A stretch of 64,000 nucleotides of DNA from Acidobacteriota bacterium (GTDB taxonomy: Bacteria > Acidobacteriota > Terriglobia > Acidiferrales > UBA7541), in NCBI GenBank assembly GCA_013289695.1, contig JABCZK010000002.1, positions 1 to 64,000 on the forward strand, written 5' to 3'. The notes under the pieces are model-generated. The model had not been told where the DNA came from, did no database searches, and saw only the letters and a list, made by a program, of their open reading frames with translations. Position numbers and translations under genes: made by a program. Positions 23,832-32,352 of this stretch are shown piece after piece. Every line of letters starts with the position of its first letter. The stretch's first letter is position 1.

Positions 23832-25709
23832 ATGACATACAAGGTTATTGCCCGGAAATACCGGCCGCAAACATTCAGCGAGATTGTGGGGCAGCAGCAC
23901 GTTACCAAGACGCTGGCGAACGCGATCAATTCCAATCGCGTGGCGCACGCGTACATTTTTTCCGGCGTGCGCGGCGTGGGAAAAACCACCAGCGCCCGCA
24001 TTCTGGCGAAGGCGCTGAACTGCGTGAAGGGGCCGACGGCTGAGCCGGACGGTACTTGCGATTCTTGCCGGGAGATTTCCGCGGGCACGTCGCTGGACGT
24101 GCTGGAAATCGATGCGGCGTCGAATCGCGGCATTGATCAGATACGCGAACTGCGAGAGATGGTGCGTTATGCGCCGGCTTCCAGCCGCTACAAAGTAGTG
24201 ATCCTCGACGAAGCTCACCAGCTGACCGACGAAGCCTCGAACGCGCTGCTGAAAACTTTGGAAGAACCACCGGAGCGGGTGGTGTTTATTCTGGCGACGA
24301 CGCGCGCGGAAGATTTGGTGGAGACGATCAAGTCGCGTGCGCAGCTATTTCAATTTCGCGCGCTGTCGTTCAAGGAAATTGCGGACGAGATCGAGCGGAT
24401 CGCGCGCGAAGAAAAGTTGACGATCGAGCCCGGGGCCGTGGCGGTGCTGGCGCGCGCGGCGGAAGGCAGTTTGCGCGACGGGCTTTCGTTGCTGGAGCAA
24501 GCGATTGCTTACAGCGGCGAGGCGATCACGGACGCGCAGGTGCGCGAGCTTTTAGGAGTGGTTGCGGAGAGCGTGCTGGACGCGTTGGTGGATGCGATTT
24601 CCGAGCAGTCGGCGGAGATGGCTTTGAGCCTGGTGCACCGGCTAATAGGAGATGGACAGAATTTGCAACATTTCTGCCGTGAAGCGATTCGGCATTTCCG
24701 CAATTTGCTGGTGGCGCGGGTATGCGGCGCGGATTCAGAGCTCGTGGCGGCGCCAGAGGATGAGCGGCCGCGTCTGGCGGAGCAGGCGGCGCGATTCGGC
24801 GAGGAAGATCTGACGCGCTTCTTCAATACTTTGCTGGCGACGGACGCGGAATTGCGGCGAGCGCCGGACCCGCGGCTGCATTTGGAGCTGGGATTGCTGA
24901 AATTGATAAATGCGCGGAGGCTGGCGCCGATTGAGGAAGTGCTCGCGGGTCTGCGTGGGGAGACTCGCGGTAGTGGGGGCGTTGGCGGGGATATTCGTGG
25001 AGGTGCGGCGAGAACAACGAATGCGGCTACTTCCCTTTCGGTTCGCACGACGCCGGCTGTGTCAGCTGCCCAGCCTGTCTCTGCCTATGGCGCTGCGGTG
25101 CGCATGGCGCCTTCGGCAAAATCATCGGCGGCGGTTGGTGTTGCCCCCTTGACGCCGTCAGCTACAAACGGGAAGCCCGCAGGGTCAGAGACGGGTGACG
25201 CGACGTCCGCACCGGAAATCAAACCAGCACCGAGCGCGGTGAGCGTTTCAGTTTCGGCGGCGGCACCAGCTCCGGCAATCGCTCCAGCTGTTGCGTCGGG
25301 TACGATTGCGTGCGCCACGGAGGAGCCGAGCAAGGGAATTGGCTCGGCGCAAGTGGACGCGATCAAATCCGCGCTGCAGGGTCAGAAATTTTTGTGGTCC
25401 ATGCTCGATGCCGTGACGCGGTGGGAAGTAGAAAATGGTGAGCTGCGCCTTTTCTTCCCCAGCGAGAGCCGATCGCTGGCGGAAATGCTGCAGGCGCGCG
25501 ACCCGATGGAACGATTACGCACAGTGCTGAATCAAGTGGTGGGCCAGCCGCTGCGCGTCTGTGTTAAACTGGATTCCAGCCGGGGGGCTGCGCCGACGGG
25601 GCGCAGTTCGGAATTGCGCGCCCGGTTTGAAGAGGATCCGATCGTTAGGGCCATGCTTGAAAAGTTCGGCGGCCAGATTTCCAACGTCAAGCGCCCAGGC
25701 GAGGAATAA
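23832..25709 (+). CDS. dnaX: DNA polymerase III subunit gamma/tau
   Basis: The 625-residue clamp-loader ATPase has Walker A G-V-R-G-V-G-K-T-T (about residues 45-53), Walker B D-E-A-H, sensor and arginine-finger regions, and a C-terminal alpha/beta domain after a long Ala/Pro/Ser-rich linker (about residues 390-500). It loads the beta clamp on DNA. The zinc site normally has four cysteines; here C64, C76 and C79 are present but position 73 is Asp (E-P-D-G-T-C). No slippery A-run was noticed, so a single product is likely. The order ffs-dnaX-ybaB-recR is conserved in many bacteria. The ATG has no clear Shine-Dalgarno. Confidence 0.96.
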   Translation: MTYKVIARKYRPQTFSEIVGQQHVTKTLANAINSNRVAHAYIFSGVRGVGKTTSARILAKALNCVKGPTAEPDGTCDSCREISAGTSLDVLEIDAASNRGIDQIRELREMVRYAPASSRYKVVILDEAHQLTDEASNALLKTLEEPPERVVFILATTRAEDLVETIKSRAQLFQFRALSFKEIADEIERIAREEKLTIEPGAVAVLARAAEGSLRDGLSLLEQAIAYSGEAITDAQVRELLGVVAESVLDALVDAISEQSAEMALSLVHRLIGDGQNLQHFCREAIRHFRNLLVARVCGADSELVAAPEDERPRLAEQAARFGEEDLTRFFNTLLATDAELRRAPDPRLHLELGLLKLINARRLAPIEEVLAGLRGETRGSGGVGGDIRGGAARTTNAATSLSVRTTPAVSAAQPVSAYGAAVRMAPSAKSSAAVGVAPLTPSATNGKPAGSETGDATSAPEIKPAPSAVSVSVSAAAPAPAIAPAVASGTIACATEEPSKGIGSAQVDAIKSALQGQKFLWSMLDAVTRWEVENGELRLFFPSESRSLAEMLQARDPMERLRTVLNQVVGQPLRVCVKLDSSRGAAPTGRSSELRARFEEDPIVRAMLEKFGGQISNVKRPGEE

Positions 25710-25711
25710 CC

Positions 25712-26038
25712 ATGGAAGTGAAAGCGCTGCAACAAATGCTTTCGCAGTTTCGCCAAGTGCAGGAGAAGCTCGAGAAGCAGATTGACGAGCTTTCCGTGGA
25801 AGCTTCCGCGGGCGGTGGCATGGTTACCGTGAAAATGAACGGCCAGAAGCAGTTGACGGAAGTGCGCATCGAGCCGGATATTTTCAAGAGTAAGGATCAG
25901 GAGATGCTGCAGGACTTGATCCAGGGCGCGGTGAATGAAGCGACGCGCCGCGTGGACGAAGAGCTTTCCAAACAGGTGAAGGAAATATCCGGCGGCTTGC
26001 CTGGGGTCGCGGGTTTGAAAATTCCTGGATTGTTCTGA
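25712..26038 (+). CDS. ybaB: YbaB/EbfC nucleoid-associated protein
   Basis: The 108-residue protein shows the family pattern: an N-terminal helical segment rich in Gln and Glu, then G-G-G-M-V-T-V-K-M-N-G, then a long amphipathic helix. These proteins dimerise and bind DNA. The ATG begins two bases after the dnaX stop, and recR follows, the usual dnaX-ybaB-recR order. Length is normal. Confidence 0.93.
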   Translation: MEVKALQQMLSQFRQVQEKLEKQIDELSVEASAGGGMVTVKMNGQKQLTEVRIEPDIFKSKDQEMLQDLIQGAVNEATRRVDEELSKQVKEISGGLPGVAGLKIPGLF

Positions 26039-26153
26039 ACGGCGGTTCGTGCGGATTTGTGGTGGCTGAACCGTTGCGGGTCTTTCCGGTTGTTGCAACG
26101 GTGAATGTTCCGATTCCCTTCTACTTCAGGATTCTTTCAGTGAATGGAGTTCC

Positions 26154-26753
26154 ATGCCTGATTTTGCCCCTTCGGTCACACGACTTATAGATGAATTGAA
26201 GCGCCTGCCGGGGATCGGCCAGAAAACCGCACAGCGGCTGGCTTTTTATTTATTGCGCGTGGACCCGGAGCAGGCCTTCGCGCTTTCGGATGCGATACGC
26301 GACGCGAAGGAGAAGGTGCGCGAATGTTCGATCTGCAACAACATCACGGACGCTGACCCATGCCTGTTTTGTACCGGGCCTTCGCGTAGCAAGAAAACCA
26401 TTTGCGTGGTGGAAGAGGCGACGAATATTCAGGCGGTGGAGAAGACGCGGGGGTTCGATGGGCTTTATCACGTGTTGGGCGGAGCGCTTTCGCCTTTGCA
26501 AGGGATCGGGCCGGATCAGCTGAAGATCAAGAGTCTTATCGAGCGATTAAAGGGCGGGATGGTGGAGGAGATTATTGTGGCGACTTCGCCGACGGCGGAG
26601 GGCGAGGCTACGGCGGTTTATTTGTCGAAGTTGATCAAGCCGCTGGGGGTGCATGTGACGCGGATCGCGATGGGGATCCCGGTGGGGTCGGATCTGGAAT
26701 ATGCGGATGAAGTTACGATGAGTAAGGCGATGGAAGGGCGACGGGATTTGTAG
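26154..26753 (+). CDS. recR: Recombination protein RecR
   Basis: The 199-residue protein has the N-terminal helix-hairpin-helix ([13 protein letters not shown]), a four-cysteine zinc finger (C-S-I-C then C-L-F-C), a Toprim domain starting at I-C-V-V-E-E, and the C-terminal region [16 protein letters not shown]. RecR works with RecO and RecF to load RecA at gaps. The length is normal. A 115-base gap after ybaB contains no other gene. Confidence 0.96.
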   Translation: MPDFAPSVTRLIDELKRLPGIGQKTAQRLAFYLLRVDPEQAFALSDAIRDAKEKVRECSICNNITDADPCLFCTGPSRSKKTICVVEEATNIQAVEKTRGFDGLYHVLGGALSPLQGIGPDQLKIKSLIERLKGGMVEEIIVATSPTAEGEATAVYLSKLIKPLGVHVTRIAMGIPVGSDLEYADEVTMSKAMEGRRDL

Positions 26754-27308
26754 TTCGTTGGTTTGGCTAGGCAGAGAATTCCTTCTTGGGGCGAAGTTGA
26801 GCATGCCATGCCGTTTTCTGCGGCTCCCCTCCAATTTGAACGCATGGGTTCGCGGAGCAGTGCCCGGTCCCGCCGGGGCGGGATCGGCCGCTACAAATGC
26901 AAGTCAAATGCCGGGTACGGAATGTCGTGCCGCGACAGCTCATCGGAAGTTTAATCGCCCGGGCAAGTTCCAAGGAGGACTGGCGAGGCAAGCCTCGCCT
27001 AGGTCGTTTTGTTGCCGAACAATCGGCTCCGACGAAAGCTGGGGCAAGCCCCCGCACTCCAAAGCGGGCTCGGCGATGATCGGTTGGAGTGGTTCCACCT
27101 TTGCGCAGAGTTGGACGTCCGGTTGTGCCCAGCGGGAGATTGGCGTTCCCAGGGGCGCTCTTGTGCCGCGCTGCAATCCCGTCGGCTGCAACTTCTGAAG
27201 CAACATCGCGGCAGGCAAGATCGGCTATGCCACGATCGCCAGGGCGGCGAGTATTGCGTCCGGCACTTTGTGGGCGTATATAGTGGCGATTAGGCTGGGA
27301 GGTGGACG
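26754..27308. other. Gene-free stretch with hairpin repeats
   Basis: No credible gene is seen over 555 bases. A perfect 8-bp hairpin GGCGAGGC-AA-GCCTCGCC lies at 26980-26997, and CGGCCGCTACAAATGC near 26888 matches the GGCCGCTACAA string found at 19980, 20050 and 43830. The open frames here have odd composition and overlap each other on both strands. Confidence 0.5.
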
Positions 27309-27620
27309 ATGCCGACATTGGGTAAGTATATGGCACAGTACGACCATGAGCACACCAACGTGTGGAACAAGGTTTTGCACGGCGTCGGCATTCCGATCAT
27401 CATCGTGGGGATTGTGCTGGCAATTATCACGTACTGGCGAACGGGACTCGCTCTGTTCGTCATGGGGTGGGTGCTGCTGCTGGCGGGGCACCGAATCGAG
27501 GGTAATAAGCCGGCGTTTTTCCAGGGTTTGATTTACTTCCTGGTTGGCCCGATATGGGTGGCGAAGGAGATAAAGGACGCAATCTTGGGGACTTCCCGCA
27601 GATCCACCGCAGCGCACTGA
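27309..27620 (+). CDS. Mpo1-like (DUF962) membrane protein
   Basis: The 103-residue protein has H-x-x-x-x-N-V-W-N near the start, V-L-H-G-V-G-I-P and A-G-H-R-I-E-G-N-K-P-A-F-F, the conserved pattern of the DUF962 family. This family includes the yeast Mpo1 dioxygenase that shortens 2-hydroxy fatty acids. The histidines H14, H24 and H61 are candidate iron ligands. Three membrane helices fit the hydrophobic stretches. GGGAGGTGG supports the ATG. It stands alone before the PilZ gene. Confidence 0.8.
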   Translation: MPTLGKYMAQYDHEHTNVWNKVLHGVGIPIIIVGIVLAIITYWRTGLALFVMGWVLLLAGHRIEGNKPAFFQGLIYFLVGPIWVAKEIKDAILGTSRRSTAAH

Positions 27621-27787
27621 ATCGGGGCAGTCGCGGCATCGGAATTGCTCTTAGAAGACCAGAATAGTGCCCTGAAGCGGTGCGGTTTCGAGTTGGCTAC
27701 GAGTTACCTTTTCGCACTTTTGCGCTTCGCAGGCTGGCGCTGCTGTGCCGTAGTGCTACCCTAGGAAATCACCCTTGGGAGGAGTGC

Positions 27788-30727
27788 GTGACCGATTCCC
27801 TACAATCCACCGATCCCGGCACGCAGAAGCGCCGCAGCACGCGCATTGTGCAGGCCGTGCCGATTACGGTGACGGGTACTGACGCGCTCGGACAGCCTTT
27901 CAAAGAGCGCACCACTACCGTAATGGTGAATTGCCACGGGTGTAAGTACCAATCGAAACATTACGTTCCAAAGAATTCGATGATCACGCTGGATATTCCG
28001 CGGCCGGAGGGTGGACCGTTTCACACGCAGGGCCGCGTGGTCTGGGTGCAGCGTCCGCGGACGGTTCGCGAACTTTTCCAGATCGGGCTGGAGTTTGAAG
28101 TTCCGGGGAATTTCTGGGGCATCGCGTTTCCTCCGGAAGACTGGGCGTCGGGTGTGGACATTCCCACCGGCGACCTGACGGGAATGCTGGAACTGACGCA
28201 CGCGCCCGAAACGGTGGCGTCGATCTCGCCGCAGCCGTTGCCTCCCATAGGGCCTCCACCAATTCCCACGATACCGGAGAAAAGGATCGAGGCGCCGCCC
28301 TTTCAGATTCCCACGCCGCCAGCGAAGCCAGTTACCGTGAATGCGCCCGCTGCGCCGCCTCCGATGGCGGCGAAACCTGCGGCACCGGTTGTGCAGCCTC
28401 CTGTTCCTTCGGTGCCCGCCGCCAGTCCGTCGAATGACAGCAAGATTCACGTGGTACCGGCTCCTCCGGCCGTGGCTGCGGACACGCAGGCAGCGTTGTC
28501 GCAGCAAATGGCGCGCATGTTGGCCGACGCCAAGGAAACGCTGGACAAGACTCTGCGGCGAGGCGCGGAAGAAGCCATCACCGAAGAGATGACCGTGGTG
28601 CGCCAGCAACTCGACGCGCAACTGCACGACACTGTCGAGAAAGCCATCAAGGTCTCGATGGAGCGCGTATCGGAATCGGCGGTAAAGAAAGTGGTGCAAC
28701 AGGCCGCGGACCGCACCAAAGAAATTGTGGACGAGGCACGCAAGGCGAGCGAATCGTCCGCTGCGCATCTGGACGAAAAAGTGCGCAACGCCGTGCAGCA
28801 GGCGGTGAGCCATGCCGCCGAGCAAGCCGCGCAGCAGGCGGCGCAACAGGCGACCGCGCTGAATCTGAAGCAGTCCGTGGAAGAAGTGGTGGAGCGCGCG
28901 TTACGGGAACGCGAAGCGTCCACGCCATCGCTGGAAATTCTTTCTTCGCCCCAGGCCGCGCAAAATCACCTGGAACAATGGCGCAAGAACCTGGAAGAAA
29001 CGGCGCAATCGGTCCGCGGCAAGACGATCGAGCAGACGCAAGCAGACGCGGCGCTCGCATCGCAGCAATGGAACGCGGAATTCGAGGCGGCGCTTACCGG
29101 CGCATCGCAGAAACTGGGCGATAAGCTGACGGAAGTGTCGCGCGAGGCTCTTACGCGGGCGGAGCAGGAAGCGGCGCCGCGAGCGGCGGCGTTGCGGGCG
29201 TCACTGGATGAAGCGGCGCGCGGCGTGCTGGCGCAGACCGAGCGGGAGGCGACCGCGCAGGCGCAGACGCTGCGGTCGTCGCTGGACGAAGCGATTAACA
29301 CGGCTGCTTCGACTATCGAATCGCTGGGCTCGGGGCTGCAGCAGGAACGCCATCGCGCCGAAGAAACCAGGGCGCAGTTGCAGGAAGCGGCGCAGAACGC
29401 GCTACACCTGACGCGCCAGCGGTTCGACGAGCTGCTTGCGGCGCAGCACCAGGAAATGAGCCGCAAGGCCGACCAGGTGATCGCGGACCGCGTCGAGCAG
29501 ATTGAGCCCGCGCTGCAAGCTTCGGCGCAAAAAATTCTGGACCAGGCTGCGACCGAGCTCGAGCAGAAACTGACGCCACGGCTGGATCAGGTGCAACGCG
29601 CGGTGTCCGATCTGCAACAGGCCGAACAGCAGGCGGCGCACACGCAGAGTCAATTCCACGAACAGGCGCGGCAGGCCGCCGAGCGCGTGGCGCAATTGCA
29701 AAACTCGATCGTCGAGCAGGTGCAGCAAGCGACGGACTACGCTGACCGGCTGCACGACACGGTGCGCGAACAGACGATGCAGGCTTCGGAGCAAGCTATA
29801 CAGGAATCGGTGGCGCGTCTGCGCAGTGAATCTGAAAAAGTGCCGGCGGAAATCGAGAAGTCGGTGCGGGATACTGCTGCGAGGATCGAAGAAGAGATTC
29901 AACAGCGCAGCACCGAGACGCAACACGCGACTTACGAAGCGTTGCTGAAAGCTTCCGAGTGGTATCAGAAGAAAGCGCACAGCACGATGCAGAGTTCGAT
30001 GGAAAAGATGGTGGAGCAATCCTCAACTTCTCTGCGCGACCGAGCGGCGGAAGTTTCGAGTTTGCTGGCTTCGGAGCTGGATCATTACCGGCGCACGTAT
30101 GTGGAGCACAGCACGGCGCAGATTGACGAGTCGGCGAAAGAGATTGTCAGCCGCGAGCGCGACAAAATGAGCGAGACGGCGCAGATGGCCACGGCGGGAT
30201 TTACCGACCAGGTGCATCGCGTCACTGCCGATTCGCTGAAGCGGTTCGAGCAGGTTTCGCGCGAGGCGCTGGAAAAAACGCGCGCGGACATGGAGTTTGG
30301 CCGCGAAGGTTCGCTTCTGGAATATCAGAAGACGATTGACGAGCGCATGATGCAGGGCGTGGAGCAGGCTACGGTGCACCTGCAATCGCAATTGGGCCCG
30401 TTGCTGGAGGAGTGGGAGTTCAAGCGCGAGTCCGAGAAGAAACTCTGGATGGAACAGCTCAAGAAAACGAACGACGAGGCTATCGAGCTCTATAAGACGC
30501 GCCTCGAGAATGCTTCGAATTCCTGGCTGCTGGCTTCTGCGACCACGCTGGGGCAGCATTCGCAGACCGTGCTGGACACGATCGCCAAGGCTGCGGAGAA
30601 GCGGTTGCGCGAAACTTGCTCGGAAGTGCTGGGGAGCATGGGCGACACTTTAAAAGCGCGATTGCTGGGACTTTCCACTGACTTTGGGCCGGAACCGGAC
30701 GACGAGTTTCCCCCGAAAAAGAAGTAG
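27788..30727 (+). CDS. PilZ-domain protein with a very long coiled coil
   Basis: The 979-residue protein has three parts. Residues about 14-120 are PilZ-like, beginning R-R-S-T-R, but the second signature is N-C-H-G-C-K-Y-Q-S in place of the usual D/N-x-S-x-x-G, so c-di-GMP binding is uncertain. Residues about 135-230 are a Pro/Ala-rich spacer. Residues about 235-960 are an almost continuous helical coiled coil of Ala, Gln, Glu, Arg and Lys (S-H-A-A-E-Q-A-A-Q-Q-A-A-Q-Q-A). There is no signal peptide or membrane helix. The GTG start is supported by GGAGGAG just before it. A structural or scaffold role responsive to c-di-GMP is a guess. Confidence 0.8.
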   Translation: MTDSLQSTDPGTQKRRSTRIVQAVPITVTGTDALGQPFKERTTTVMVNCHGCKYQSKHYVPKNSMITLDIPRPEGGPFHTQGRVVWVQRPRTVRELFQIGLEFEVPGNFWGIAFPPEDWASGVDIPTGDLTGMLELTHAPETVASISPQPLPPIGPPPIPTIPEKRIEAPPFQIPTPPAKPVTVNAPAAPPPMAAKPAAPVVQPPVPSVPAASPSNDSKIHVVPAPPAVAADTQAALSQQMARMLADAKETLDKTLRRGAEEAITEEMTVVRQQLDAQLHDTVEKAIKVSMERVSESAVKKVVQQAADRTKEIVDEARKASESSAAHLDEKVRNAVQQAVSHAAEQAAQQAAQQATALNLKQSVEEVVERALREREASTPSLEILSSPQAAQNHLEQWRKNLEETAQSVRGKTIEQTQADAALASQQWNAEFEAALTGASQKLGDKLTEVSREALTRAEQEAAPRAAALRASLDEAARGVLAQTEREATAQAQTLRSSLDEAINTAASTIESLGSGLQQERHRAEETRAQLQEAAQNALHLTRQRFDELLAAQHQEMSRKADQVIADRVEQIEPALQASAQKILDQAATELEQKLTPRLDQVQRAVSDLQQAEQQAAHTQSQFHEQARQAAERVAQLQNSIVEQVQQATDYADRLHDTVREQTMQASEQAIQESVARLRSESEKVPAEIEKSVRDTAARIEEEIQQRSTETQHATYEALLKASEWYQKKAHSTMQSSMEKMVEQSSTSLRDRAAEVSSLLASELDHYRRTYVEHSTAQIDESAKEIVSRERDKMSETAQMATAGFTDQVHRVTADSLKRFEQVSREALEKTRADMEFGREGSLLEYQKTIDERMMQGVEQATVHLQSQLGPLLEEWEFKRESEKKLWMEQLKKTNDEAIELYKTRLENASNSWLLASATTLGQHSQTVLDTIAKAAEKRLRETCSEVLGSMGDTLKARLLGLSTDFGPEPDDEFPPKKK

Positions 30728-30791
30728 CACGGCCTTCTGCTGGTTTCCCCTTCGATTCGTGGCTTTTCCCTTCTGCTCTTTCCCACTTCGG

Positions 30792-30797
30792 TATAAT
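30792..30797 (+). promoter_or_regulatory. TATAAT box next to the 30805 start, leaderless candidate
   Basis: A consensus TATAAT ends seven bases before the ATG at 30805, with no Shine-Dalgarno between. Transcription starting at the usual 6-8 bases after a -10 box would begin at the ATG itself. The -35 position is not conserved. Confidence 0.4.
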
Positions 30798-30804
30798 AAC
30801 AGCC

Positions 30805-31479
30805 ATGGCGAATCAGGCTTACCTGAGCATCTGGCTGAAAGAATTTCGTGAAGAGAACATGTTGGAGCAGTTCCGCGATTTTCTGGGGACGGTTCCCTTT
30901 TCCGAAAAGCAGCCGGGCTTCACGCATCTGGAAATTCGCGCGGTGGATTCCACGGAGACTCCGGTGTACGAGCAGGACCTGCGCTCGTTTCCTTTGGATG
31001 CGGCGGGCATTATGGAGCTCGCGAGGGATTATGTGCACGACGATTGCAGTTGCGACGTGCGGTCGCATTGGGATTTGTGGGTGGTCGAGGGGGAGCCGCT
31101 TACCGCGCAGCAACTACCGCAGTCGCTGGAGTTGTTGTGCAACGGCGAGCAGTATGACGACGGATTTTGGAAGGATAATGGGCATCTGGAAGTGAGCTTC
31201 GGATTCGAGCATCTTTTTACGGGGCACGGAGGCGTGCTGGGCATACGGCAGATCGCGCGGCCGGCGCCGCAGAATCAGGAAGAGCGCGACTTTCTGGAAT
31301 CCATGTCGAAGCCGGCTAATCTACTGCTGTATAAGGAAAAAACGCGGGAGAATATTAAGGAGCTTTTCGATTGGGTGCGGCGGATTGAGAAGGCGTTGCC
31401 CGTGGCACAACTGCGGTTGTGGTCGGAAGGAGAAGAGAATTTTGAGGCGCGCCTGGAAGAGATTTTGGCTGCTCGTTAG
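30805..31479 (+). CDS. Conserved-looking hypothetical protein, 224 residues
   Basis: The protein has a mixed alpha/beta composition, no signal or membrane helix, and a motif-like H-D-D-C-S-C-D-V-R-S-H-W-D-L-W-V. A second conserved-looking region is G-F-E-H-L-F-T-G-H-G-G-V-L-G-I. The C-terminal 60 residues are helical. No family is recognised from these strings. It lies 77 bases after the PilZ gene and may share its transcript, but a TATAAT directly before the ATG suggests its own promoter and a leaderless mRNA. The function is unknown. Confidence 0.65.
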   Translation: MANQAYLSIWLKEFREENMLEQFRDFLGTVPFSEKQPGFTHLEIRAVDSTETPVYEQDLRSFPLDAAGIMELARDYVHDDCSCDVRSHWDLWVVEGEPLTAQQLPQSLELLCNGEQYDDGFWKDNGHLEVSFGFEHLFTGHGGVLGIRQIARPAPQNQEERDFLESMSKPANLLLYKEKTRENIKELFDWVRRIEKALPVAQLRLWSEGEENFEARLEEILAAR

Positions 31480-31695
31480 CATGGTGGGCGCGTGGCGCGC
31501 ACACGGCGGAAATTTATGGGAAGGCGGAATCGCGGAGCCCTTCCGTCGAGGGCAGCGACAAGTTAGAATTGTGTTTATACAAATTTGATTGGGCTGGGCC
31601 GGACGTGCCGCAGGTGATGCAGGTGTCCTGTGACGCCTCTACGCAAACGCTGGCGGAGATCACGCTCGCGGCTGCGACGCTTTAACTGGGACTTC

Positions 31696-32352
31696 ATGAA
31701 GAAAATCATTCGGTGCGGAATTTTGGGCGCGGTGGCGCTGGGCGCGTGGTCGTGCGGTAGCACGTCGACGGTTCCGGCAAGTGGGTCGGCTGCGGGCGGT
31801 GGCGACAAGGCAGGGCAAAACGGTGCGGCCGCGGCTCCTGCGACGCCGGGTGTGCCAGCCACTCCGGCTGTTCCTGACGAGATACAAAAGGCCGCGGAAA
31901 CGGCGCTGGGTTCCGAGACGGAAGTGCTGCTGTATGGCGACCTGGCGAAAAACGGCGCGCGGCAGATTCTGGCCGTGAATCGCGCGAAGTCGACGCCGCA
32001 GATGACCATGCCGGGCACGGTCATCACGCGCGGAGTGATTCTGGAAAACATTGGCGGCACGTGGAAGGAAATTCTGCGTTGCGACGAGCATCTGGAAAAT
32101 CCCAAGGGATTTCTGGGAAATATTCCGCTGGCGCCGGTGAACGGGTGGCGGCTGCAATACGAGCAGGATAACGACAAGGGCCTGCTGCTTTATTTCACGC
32201 CGGCCGCTAACCCCAAGGGTGCGCGCATGCTGCCCGTGGAAGTGCGCTGGAACGCGAAGGCCAAGCGGTACCAATCTATGGATCGCAATTTCGAAAATTT
32301 CCTGTACGAGCTACCTGCGCTGGAAACTCCGGAGTCGCAAGTTCGGCTGTGA
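31696..32352 (+). CDS. Putative lipoprotein
   Basis: The 218-residue product begins M-K-K-I-I-R-C-G-I-L-G-A-V-A-L-G-A-W-S-C, a signal peptide ending at a lipobox-like A-W-S-C (C20). A Gly/Ala/Pro linker follows, then a beta-rich domain with E-V-L-L-Y-G-D-L and N-I-G-G-T-W-K-E-I-L. The stop overlaps the GTG start of the ABC exporter gene (GTGA), so it may be a partner of the transporter. An earlier in-frame start at 31630 would put 22 basic residues before the signal and is rejected. The family is unknown. Confidence 0.65.
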   Translation: MKKIIRCGILGAVALGAWSCGSTSTVPASGSAAGGGDKAGQNGAAAAPATPGVPATPAVPDEIQKAAETALGSETEVLLYGDLAKNGARQILAVNRAKSTPQMTMPGTVITRGVILENIGGTWKEILRCDEHLENPKGFLGNIPLAPVNGWRLQYEQDNDKGLLLYFTPAANPKGARMLPVEVRWNAKAKRYQSMDRNFENFLYELPALETPESQVRL

